The notes beneath the pieces were generated by a model. It saw only the letters and a list, made by a program, of their open reading frames with translations. It had not been told where the DNA came from and searched no databases. A stretch of 5,559 bases of DNA from a bacterium (GTDB lineage: Bacteria > Vulcanimicrobiota > Vulcanimicrobiia > Vulcanimicrobiales > Vulcanimicrobiaceae), in contig JAKBCP010000066.1 of NCBI GenBank assembly GCA_021807645.1, positions 1 through 5,559 on the forward strand, written 5' to 3'. The position numbers and the translations under genes are program-made. Shown piece after piece: positions 1 through 5,559 of the stretch. Each line of letters begins with the position of its first letter. The first letter of the stretch is position 1.

Positions 1-1
1 G

Positions 2-454
2 ATCGAAGCCGGCGCGGTTCGCGGCTTAGCCGAACTCGCCGACGAGCAAGCCTTCCCCGCGATTCTCTCCGCATCGGAGCTCGGCCGCGATGAGGGACTA
101 CGGCGTGCCGCCGTTGCCGCACTCGGGCGCTTCGGCGAACTCGTGGAAGCGAAGCGGGGTGCGGCGATCGATGCGACGATCGGATTGCTCGACGATCCGG
201 CCTTCTTGGTACAGCTTGCCGCCATCTCCGCACTCGAAGGTTTGGGTGACGCGCGTGCTCTCGGTGCGCTCGATCGATTGGCGCGAAGCGCGCACGACGG
301 GCGCGCGCGCCGCGATGCCGCCGAGGCGGCGATGACGATCAGAGAAGGGTTACGCGTTCCCACGCAAGTGGTGCATTTACGCGAAGATATCGACCGGTTG
401 CGTGAAGAGCAGAAGAAGATCGCCGAGCGAATCGCGGCTCTCGAGACTCCGTAA
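2..454 (+). CDS. HEAT-repeat C-terminal region, probable M1-family metallo-aminopeptidase (5' truncated)
   Basis: The reading frame is open from the window edge to a TAA at 452-454, giving 150 residues of a protein that begins upstream. The sequence is alanine- and leucine-rich and shows helical HEAT-type repeats: a unit around residues 12-45 and a clearer one around residues 57-90, containing DDPAFLVQLAAISALEGLGD, followed by a third helix pair. The last 25 residues (126-150) form a charged amphipathic coiled coil (LREDIDRLREEQKKIAERI). HEAT repeats followed by this kind of short coiled-coil tail are familiar at the C-terminus of many bacterial M1 zinc aminopeptidases, which remove N-terminal residues from peptides. 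The catalytic HExxH domain is outside the window, so the M1 call is family resemblance only. It could instead be another HEAT-repeat scaffold protein. An in-frame GTG at 143 is not taken as the start because the repeat pattern continues upstream of it. The 3' end overlaps dacB by 53 bases. Confidence 0.6.
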   Translation: MEAGAVRGLAELADEQAFPAILSASELGRDEGLRRAAVAALGRFGELVEAKRGAAIDATIGLLDDPAFLVQLAAISALEGLGDARALGALDRLARSAHDGRARRDAAEAAMTIREGLRVPTQVVHLREDIDRLREEQKKIAERIAALETP

Positions 455-1751
455 GCGCATAGCGATCCTTGCGACGCTGCTTTTTGCGGCGTACGCTTTG
501 GTCGTTATCGTCCTTGCGGCGCACCGAAAGCCCGAAGCGCCCCTCTCCGCCGCACGCACGTACGCGCGAGCGACGCCGATCGCAGTGCGTCCGCCTGAGC
601 GCTACGTGCGGTGGAGCCGAACGGCGCGTGCGACGATCGCGCACAAAATTGCGCGACTCTTCGCACCGTCGCTCGATGGCGCCCACCGTTACAGCTTGCT
701 GGTTATCGACGAGCGCGGGCACACGCTCTTTAGCGATCGCGCCGAGAGCACCGCCGCCCCGGCCTCAGCGCAGAAAATTATCGTAGCCGAGACGGCGTTG
801 CGCGTGCTGGGCCCCACCTTTCGCTTTCCGACCCTACTGGTTGCGCGCGCTCCCTATCGCAGCACCGCGCATATCGGAACGCTCTGGGCTGTCGGCTCGG
901 GCGACCCAAGCCTTCGCGCGAGCGATCTGCGTGATGCGGCCCGGGCGCTGCGCGCCGCAGGCGTAACGAGCGTCGCGCGCATTGCCGTCGATCCCAGCGC
1001 GAGCCTCGGCGCGGAGATCAATCCGCATTGGAACCCGGAGAACGACGGAGCGCCCTATCAAGCGCCGACCTCCGCGCTCTCCGTCGACGGGAATCTCGAC
1101 GGCTCGGTGCCGGTCACCGATCCCGATCGCCGTGCGGCGGCAATTTTTCGCAAAGCGCTCGTGCATGTCGGAATCGCGGTCGGAGCGCAGACGATTCTAA
1201 GCCCCGCACCGTTAACCGCTGCGATTTGGTGGAACCATCGCTCCGCTCCGTTGCGCGATCTCGAGCGGCACATGTTGGTACAGTCCGACAATCACTATGC
1301 CGAGCAACTGCTGCGAGCGGTAGCGCTTCGTGTTTACGGTCGTGCGACCGTCGCCGACGGCATTCGCGTCGAACGTGCAATGCTGCGACGCATGCACGTA
1401 CCGACGCCGGGAATAAAACTGCTCGACGGCTCGGGACTCAGCCACGGGAATCGCGTTGCCGCCCGCACGCTCGCAACCTTACTCCTGCGTACGCGCGGTA
1501 CGGGCGCGTACGATATGGATCCCCTACTGGCGCGCGCCGACCTGGACGGAACCTTGCAGGGAATCGATTTCGGGCCCGCCGACGGTCGCGTGCGTGCGAA
1601 GACCGGCCATCTCGACGACGCATCGTCGCTCGAAGGATACGTACGAACGCGGCGACATGGAGAGGTCATTTTTGCGTTCTTGGTTAACGGCTCGCCGGGT
1701 GATCCGGATAGATCGATGCGCCGTAGCGTTGAAGCCCTCTCGTTGATGTGA
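402..1751 (+). CDS. dacB: D-alanyl-D-alanine carboxypeptidase/endopeptidase, PBP4 type (peptidase S13)
   Basis: This protein of 449 residues should cleave the terminal D-Ala from peptidoglycan stem peptides, or D-Ala-mDAP crosslinks, on the outer side of the cytoplasmic membrane. All three penicillin-binding motifs are visible: SAQK at residues 122-125 (nucleophile Ser122, Lys125), SDN at 295-297 and KTG at 400-402. Other S13 landmarks are GDPSL (167-171), the YQAPTSALSVDGN stretch (219-231) and DGSGLS (342-347). The N-terminus is strongly basic (residues 2-19) and is followed by one hydrophobic segment (about 20-40), which is either a membrane anchor or an uncleaved or poorly defined signal peptide. 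The GTG at 402 is chosen because it keeps this basic region and the whole hydrophobic segment; the next plausible in-frame start, TTG at 498, would cut into the segment. No good Shine-Dalgarno lies before 402, so translation may depend on coupling to the overlapping upstream gene. The spacing from SxxK to SxN is about 173 residues, against roughly 245 in well-known family members, which suggests the inserted domain III is missing. Confidence 0.92.
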   Translation: MKSRRRSPSESRLSRLRKRIAILATLLFAAYALVVIVLAAHRKPEAPLSAARTYARATPIAVRPPERYVRWSRTARATIAHKIARLFAPSLDGAHRYSLLVIDERGHTLFSDRAESTAAPASAQKIIVAETALRVLGPTFRFPTLLVARAPYRSTAHIGTLWAVGSGDPSLRASDLRDAARALRAAGVTSVARIAVDPSASLGAEINPHWNPENDGAPYQAPTSALSVDGNLDGSVPVTDPDRRAAAIFRKALVHVGIAVGAQTILSPAPLTAAIWWNHRSAPLRDLERHMLVQSDNHYAEQLLRAVALRVYGRATVADGIRVERAMLRRMHVPTPGIKLLDGSGLSHGNRVAARTLATLLLRTRGTGAYDMDPLLARADLDGTLQGIDFGPADGRVRAKTGHLDDASSLEGYVRTRRHGEVIFAFLVNGSPGDPDRSMRRSVEALSLM

Positions 1752-1754
1752 GGG
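1750..1754 (+). promoter_or_regulatory. Ribosome binding site for tldD
   Basis: GAGGG lies 7 bases before the GTG at 1762 and overlaps the TGA stop of dacB (1749-1751). It supports GTG 1762 as the tldD start and suggests that ribosomes finishing dacB can re-initiate on tldD. Confidence 0.7.
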
Positions 1755-1761
1755 ATCGATC

Positions 1762-3177
1762 GTGATCGACGAACCGATTTCAGCGGAGAGCGCTCAACGG
1801 ATTCTCGATCGCGCGCTGCGAGACGGCGGCCTCTTCGCCGATATCTTTTGCGAGCGCCGATCGAGCGTTCGGATGAGCCTTCAAGAAAGTGCGATTCATG
1901 AAGCCGCGCTCTCGCAGAATCTCGGAGCCGGCGTGCGCGTCGTCGTCGGTGAATCGGCCGGTTACGCCTACACCGAAGAGTTCTCCGAAGAGCGTTTGCT
2001 GGAGGCCGCAGCGAGAGCGGCGGCGATAGCGCGCTTGACCGCCGAGTCCTCCTCCCGCTCCGCGCGCCTGGAGCCGATCGAGCGATCGCACGATCGCCTC
2101 TACGACCGGAATCGTACGGAGAACGCGGCGCCTCGTCTACTAGCGGCACTCTTAGAACGCACCGAGAGCGCGGCCCGCAGTAGCGATCCGAAGATCGTCG
2201 GCGTCAACGCGCATATCGTCGACGAACTGCAAGAGCTCTGGATTGCGCGCAGCGACGGATCCTTCCGCTTCGACCGTCGGCCGATGGTAACGCTGGGTGT
2301 CCAATGCATCGCTCGAAACGGTAAAGAGCGCGGAACCGGCTATTGTGCCGACGGCGGCCGCACGTCGGTGGCGTTCTTCGATTCGATGACTCCGGAGCAG
2401 ATCGCCGGTGAATCGGCGCGAATAGCGTTGGTGAACCTCGATGCGCGTCCGGCGCCGGCCGGTGAGTTCGAGACGTTGCTCGGCGCCGGCGGGGGTGGAG
2501 TATTGTTGCACGAGGCCGTCGGTCACGGCCTGGAGGGCGATTTCAATCGCCGCGGCGTCTCGCTTTATAGCGGCAGAATCGGCGAGCGCGTTGCGAGCGA
2601 GCTCGTCACGATTTATGATGACGGCGATATTCCCGAAGAACGCGGGAGTACGTCATTCGACGACGAGGGGACGCCGTGCGGACACACCTTTTTGGTCGAA
2701 CGTGGGATTCTACGCGGTTATCTGCACGACGAACTCAACGCGCGCTTGATGGGGATGCGATCGACGGGTAACGGCCGACGACAATCGTTTCGGCATTTAC
2801 CGCAACCGCGCATGTGCAATACGTACATGCCTCCCGGCGAAGCGCAACTCGAAGAGATGATCGCCTCGATCGATAACGGAATCTATGCGAAGTCCTTTGC
2901 CGGCGGCCAGGTCGATATCGGAAAGGGCGATTTTGTCTTTATGATCGCCGAGGGCTACCGTATCGAACGCGGCCGGCTCGGTGCGGCGGTAAAGAATGCA
3001 ACGATTGTCGGTAACGGCCCCGATGCGATGACCAAAGTTACCGAGGTGGGAAACGATGCACGCTTCGCCCGTCGGCATTACACCTGCGGTAAGGGTGGGC
3101 AGAGCGTGCCGGTCGGCGTCGGCATGCCGACGTTGAAGATTTCGGCGATGAGCCTCGGAGGCACCGAAGGTGCGTGA
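1762..3177 (+). CDS. tldD: Metalloprotease subunit TldD
   Basis: This 471-residue protein is close to the usual length of the family (about 480). TldD is the zinc-bearing subunit of the cytoplasmic TldD/TldE heterodimer. In Escherichia coli the complex degrades unfolded or flexible peptides, takes part in microcin B17 leader removal and has been linked to CcdA antitoxin turnover. The metal-site signature HEAVGHGLEGD runs from residue 250, giving an HExxxH motif with His250, Glu251 and His255. The conserved C-terminal block TCGKGGQSVPVGVG starts at 441 and supplies Cys442, the expected third zinc ligand. Other family blocks include DDEGTPCGHTFLVERGIL (300-317), the RMCNTYMPPGE motif (350-360), and the KNATIVGNGPDAM segment (411-423). 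The start is GTG with a GAGGG at good spacing, 10 bases after the dacB stop. The gene overlaps tldE by 8 bases, consistent with co-translation of the two subunits. All key residues are intact, so the protein should be active. Confidence 0.96.
   Translation: MIDEPISAESAQRILDRALRDGGLFADIFCERRSSVRMSLQESAIHEAALSQNLGAGVRVVVGESAGYAYTEEFSEERLLEAAARAAAIARLTAESSSRSARLEPIERSHDRLYDRNRTENAAPRLLAALLERTESAARSSDPKIVGVNAHIVDELQELWIARSDGSFRFDRRPMVTLGVQCIARNGKERGTGYCADGGRTSVAFFDSMTPEQIAGESARIALVNLDARPAPAGEFETLLGAGGGGVLLHEAVGHGLEGDFNRRGVSLYSGRIGERVASELVTIYDDGDIPEERGSTSFDDEGTPCGHTFLVERGILRGYLHDELNARLMGMRSTGNGRRQSFRHLPQPRMCNTYMPPGEAQLEEMIASIDNGIYAKSFAGGQVDIGKGDFVFMIAEGYRIERGRLGAAVKNATIVGNGPDAMTKVTEVGNDARFARRHYTCGKGGQSVPVGVGMPTLKISAMSLGGTEGA
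3157..3161 (+). promoter_or_regulatory. Ribosome binding site for tldE inside tldD
   Basis: GGAGG lies 8 bases before the GTG at 3170 and within the last codons of tldD (encoding part of Leu-Gly-Gly-Thr). It decides the tldE start and fits translational coupling of the two subunits. Confidence 0.7.
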
Positions 3178-4513
3178 AGAGGAAGCGCGCGCGCGCGCGC
3201 AACGCGCCGTCGAGATTGCGATGGCGCTCGGGGCGAGCGACGCCGAAGCGCGCATCGTGCTCGCTCGCCGCTTCAGCGCCGCAGCGCGCGGAGAACGCGT
3301 GACGAAACTCGATCTCTCCGAAGGGCGCAGTCTCTCCATGCGTCTTTTTATCGATGGGCGCAAAGCGATGCTCGTCGGAACGCACTGGAACGACGATGAG
3401 ATTCGCTCCGGGGTCGCGACGGCGTTGGAACAAGCGCGATATGCCGCCGTCGACGCGTTTGCGGGGCTTCCCGAAGCGCGCGATCTCTCCGGCGTCGATC
3501 TCGGCCTCTACGACCGTGCGATTGAGGCGCGCCGCGACGAGGAGCGTCTCGACGACGTACGAGCAGTCGAGCGTTCGATACGCGAGGCGGACCCGCGCGT
3601 CGACAATAGTAACGGATCGCAGTATAGCGATGCATGCGTAACGATGGCGCTCGCCAATTCTCGCGGCGTCCTCGGCAGTTATCGCGGAACCCAGATCGGC
3701 ATCGCGGCTTCGCCGGTGGCAAGCGACGGGGCGTTCAAACGGACCGCACATTACGGAAGTGCGGCGCGCTTTCTTGCGAAGATGGACGCGCCTGCAGAGA
3801 TCGCTCGCGAAGCGGTGCGGCGAACGGTCGCCTTCTACGGTGCGCGTAAGCCCAAGACGCAGAGCATGTCAATTCTGTTCGATCGCGAGGTCGCGGCGGC
3901 GGTGCTCGACGATATCTTTTCGGCGTGCAGTGCGGCAAATGTCGCAGTGGGAAATTCGTGGCTCGCCGGCCGGACCGGCGAGCGGATCGGCAGCGACCTC
4001 GTCGATATTTTTGACGATGGGACGATTCCGGGGGCGTTGGGTTCCTCGCCGTTCGATGCCGAAGGTACGCCGTCGCAGCGCACGCCGGTCTTTGAGAGCG
4101 GTATCCTCCGCTCGTTTCTCTTCGATACCTACTATGCGCGACGGTTAGGAGCGCAGAGTACCGGCAATGCCGTCGCTGGAGGAATCGGGCCGAATACCTT
4201 TTTTCTAGCACCGGGAAAGGCGAGCCTTGAGGAACTCATCGCATCGACGCAGCGAGGTATCCTCGTCTTGGAAACGATCGGATTTGCAACCGAACATGCG
4301 TCGGGGCTCTATAGTCGGGGCGCACGCGGAATTGCGATACGCAATGGTGAACTAGCCGAACCATTAGAAGAATTCACGATAGCAGCCCCGTTCCCCGAGA
4401 TGCTGGCAGGCATAGAGGCCGTCGCAAACGATCTCAAATTCGACGGCTCGATCACCTCCCCGAGTTTCCGGGTGGCGGAGATGCAAGTAAGCGGATCGTC
4501 ATCCGCACCTTAG
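3170..4513 (+). CDS. pmbA: TldE/PmbA, non-metal partner subunit of the TldD/TldE protease
   Basis: This 447-residue protein matches the usual length of TldE (E. coli 450). It shares the TldD fold but lacks the zinc site: the region where TldD carries HExxxH reads AAVLDDIFSACSA here (243-255), with no His pair. It is expected to form the heterodimer with TldD and help enclose the catalytic groove. Family blocks visible are SSPFDAEGTPSQRTPVFESG (292-311), the ARRLGAQSTGNA segment (323-334), the SRGARGIAIRNGEL segment (382-395), and the C-terminal part with GNDI-like VANDLKFDGSITSPSFRVAE (418-437). The GTG start is supported by a GGAGG 8 bases upstream and gives an 8-base overlap with tldD. Residues 4-13 (EEARARAQRA) are partly encoded by a (GC)8 run that begins 15 bases after the start of the gene. 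The TAG stop overlaps the ribosome binding site of the next gene. Confidence 0.94.
   Translation: MREEEARARAQRAVEIAMALGASDAEARIVLARRFSAAARGERVTKLDLSEGRSLSMRLFIDGRKAMLVGTHWNDDEIRSGVATALEQARYAAVDAFAGLPEARDLSGVDLGLYDRAIEARRDEERLDDVRAVERSIREADPRVDNSNGSQYSDACVTMALANSRGVLGSYRGTQIGIAASPVASDGAFKRTAHYGSAARFLAKMDAPAEIAREAVRRTVAFYGARKPKTQSMSILFDREVAAAVLDDIFSACSAANVAVGNSWLAGRTGERIGSDLVDIFDDGTIPGALGSSPFDAEGTPSQRTPVFESGILRSFLFDTYYARRLGAQSTGNAVAGGIGPNTFFLAPGKASLEELIASTQRGILVLETIGFATEHASGLYSRGARGIAIRNGELAEPLEEFTIAAPFPEMLAGIEAVANDLKFDGSITSPSFRVAEMQVSGSSSAP
3185..3200 (+). repeat. (GC)8 dinucleotide tract in tldE
   Basis: Sixteen bases of uninterrupted alternating G and C lie at codons 6-11 of tldE and encode an Ala-Arg repeat. 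The tract is seen directly. Such tracts can slip during replication and can adopt Z-form DNA; a change of one unit would shift the tldE frame almost at its start. Confidence 0.9.
3961..3983 (+). repeat. Perfect inverted repeat (hairpin) inside tldE
   Basis: The arms GCTCGCCGG (3961-3969) and CCGGCGAGC (3975-3983) are exact reverse complements with a 5-base spacer, giving a GC-rich 9-bp stem. It lies inside codons for about residues 265-271 of TldE. No T-run follows, so it is not a classical terminator; a role in mRNA structure is possible, and chance in GC-rich coding DNA is equally likely. Confidence 0.6.
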
Positions 4514-4517
4514 GAGG
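4512..4517 (+). promoter_or_regulatory. Ribosome binding site for the malic enzyme gene
   Basis: A full AGGAGG overlaps the tldE TAG stop and sits 9 bases before the GTG at 4527. It is the strongest Shine-Dalgarno in the window and picks GTG 4527 over the next in-frame GTG at 4536. Confidence 0.75.
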
Positions 4518-4526
4518 ATCGTAGTC

Positions 4527-5559
4527 GTGGCGCAAGTGGCAATCAGTTTCACCCTCATCATGCGCGTCGAGATGCCGAACGAAACCGGCGCCTTCGGCGT
4601 GCTCGCCACGGCAATCGGCGACGCCGGCGGCGTCATCGCAGCGGTCGATATGCGTTCGGTCAACCGATCGCGCGTCATCCGCGACGTGACGGTCAACGTT
4701 AGCTCCGAGCAGATCGGCAACGACGTTCGGCGATGCGTCGAAGCGATCGAAGATGCTCGCATCATCAGCATCTCCGATTCCACCTTTCTGGCCCACATCG
4801 GCGGCAAGATTCGCGTCGAGCCGAAGATACCGGTAAAAACTCGCCAGGATCTTTCGACGGTCTATACGCCGGGCGTCGCGCGCGTCTCTATGGCAATCGC
4901 CGCCGACCCGAGCAAGGCGTTTGCGCTGACGATTAAGCGCAACTCCGTCGCAGTGGTCTCCGACGGCACGGCGGTGCTGGGGCTGGGGGATATCGGGCCG
5001 CTGGGGGCGCTTCCGGTGATGGAGGGCAAGGCGATGCTCTTCAAACAATTTGCCGATATCGACGCTTTCCCCATCTGCCTCGATACGAAAGACGTCGACG
5101 AAATCGTCGAGACGGTCGTGCGTATTGCTCCCGTCTTCGGCGGCATCAATCTCGAAGATATCTCTGCGCCGCGTTGCTTTGAGGTAGAGCAGAAACTCAT
5201 CGAACGGCTCGATATCCCGGTGATGCACGACGATCAGCACGGTACGGCGGTCGTCATTCTCGCCGCATTGATCAACGCCGCGAAAGTCGTGGGGAAGGAT
5301 TTCTCGAGCTTACAAGTCGTCGTATCGGGCAGCGGTGCCGCCGGTACCGCGACGATTAAAATGCTTCTCGGCGCCGGAGTCCGCGACGTTATCCCCGTCG
5401 ATCGCGTCGGTGCGCTCAATCGCAGCGACCGCTACGACAATCCGCATTGGCGCTGGCTCGCCGAAAACACCAACCGCGAAAATCGCCGCGGGACGCTCTC
5501 CGAGGTCTTAAAGGGTGCCGACGTCTTTATCGGCGTCTCGGCTCCGGGGGTGTTGCAGC
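4527..5559 (+). CDS. NAD(P)-dependent malic enzyme with N-terminal ACT domain (3' truncated)
   Basis: The frame stays open from GTG 4527 to the window end, giving 344 residues; roughly a further 100 or more are expected beyond the edge. Malic enzyme oxidatively decarboxylates malate to pyruvate and CO2 with NAD(P)+ and a divalent metal, in the cytoplasm. Residues about 6-85 look like an ACT domain, a small ligand-binding regulatory module (MPNETGAFGVLATAIGDAGG at 16-35). The catalytic part follows: YTPGVA with Tyr113, the SDGTAVLGLGDIGP block, MEGKAMLFK with Lys168 as the expected catalytic lysine, NLEDISAP with metal ligands Glu210 and Asp211, HDDQHGTA (234-241) with metal ligand Asp236, and the nucleotide-binding GSGAAG (268-273) ending in Asp292 after the second strand. 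The match to short bacterial malic enzymes such as Bacillus subtilis YtsJ is strong from memory. Cofactor preference cannot be decided from this. The ACT domain suggests allosteric control by a small molecule, possibly an amino acid, but the ligand is unknown. The gene follows tldE by 13 bases and is probably co-transcribed. Confidence 0.95.
   Translation, partial: MAQVAISFTLIMRVEMPNETGAFGVLATAIGDAGGVIAAVDMRSVNRSRVIRDVTVNVSSEQIGNDVRRCVEAIEDARIISISDSTFLAHIGGKIRVEPKIPVKTRQDLSTVYTPGVARVSMAIAADPSKAFALTIKRNSVAVVSDGTAVLGLGDIGPLGALPVMEGKAMLFKQFADIDAFPICLDTKDVDEIVETVVRIAPVFGGINLEDISAPRCFEVEQKLIERLDIPVMHDDQHGTAVVILAALINAAKVVGKDFSSLQVVVSGSGAAGTATIKMLLGAGVRDVIPVDRVGALNRSDRYDNPHWRWLAENTNRENRRGTLSEVLKGADVFIGVSAPGVLQ

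Noticed and set aside
143..454. A separate small gene starting at GTG 143
   Set aside because: The same frame is open to the window edge with HEAT-like sequence upstream of 143, so this is the tail of a longer protein.
1028..1687. Open frame of 219 codons on the plus strand inside dacB
   Set aside because: It is very Arg-rich and has no motif, while the overlapping frame carries the SxN and KTG motifs of DacB.
1334..2149. Long open frame of 271 codons on the minus strand
   Set aside because: It runs opposite dacB and tldD, is rich in Arg and Ser with no recognisable domain, and spans a gene junction. It is a by-product of GC-rich codon use.
3961..3983. Hairpin considered as a transcription terminator
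   Set aside because: It lies in the middle of tldE and no run of T follows it.
1752..4526. Search for a short peptide precursor that TldD/TldE might process
   Set aside because: The only gaps are 10 and 13 bases, and no alternate-frame open stretch has the look of a leader-core peptide; none is present in the window.
4452..5240. Open frame of 262 codons on the minus strand opposite the malic enzyme
   Set aside because: The composition is dominated by Asp, Arg and His, as expected for the mirror of a conserved gene, and the sense strand encodes an unmistakable enzyme.

Overview
This window looks like a stretch of bacterial chromosome with high GC content (about 60% or slightly more by eye). 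It is packed with genes on the + strand and has almost no non-coding DNA. All four start codons I can place are GTG. The gaps between genes are 10 and 13 bases, and the other two junctions overlap by 53 and 8 bases. I see no RNA gene, insertion sequence, CRISPR array, phage gene, promoter or rho-independent terminator. The base composition and the ACT-domain malic enzyme next to a tldD/tldE pair suggest a high-GC bacterium, perhaps from a little-cultured phylum. That placement is only an impression; no marker gene is present to fix it.

Layout. Bases 2-454: the 3' end of a HEAT-repeat protein ending in a charged coiled coil, most like the C-terminal tail of a bacterial M1-type metallo-aminopeptidase. 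Bases 402-1751: a membrane-anchored or exported PBP4-type D-alanyl-D-alanine carboxypeptidase (dacB, peptidase S13) with all three catalytic motifs but an unusually short middle region. Bases 1762-3177: TldD, the zinc-carrying subunit of the TldD/TldE protease. Bases 3170-4513: PmbA/TldE, its partner without the metal site. Bases 4527 to the window end: the first 344 codons of a malic enzyme with an N-terminal ACT domain, cut by the window edge.

How the genes may work together. The tight packing, the shared strand and the Shine-Dalgarno sequences lying in or next to the preceding stop codons suggest a single transcription unit that enters from upstream and leaves downstream. Three or four of the five genes act on peptides: a probable aminopeptidase, a peptidoglycan peptidase and the TldD/TldE protease. 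A shared role in peptide turnover is conceivable but is inference. Malic enzyme links central carbon metabolism (malate to pyruvate) and has no evident functional tie to the others.

I found no convincing sign of an undescribed system. The points most worth checking are the apparent loss of the PBP4 inserted domain, the long dacB overlap, a (GC)8 tract just inside tldE, and the abundance of the palindrome CGATCG.
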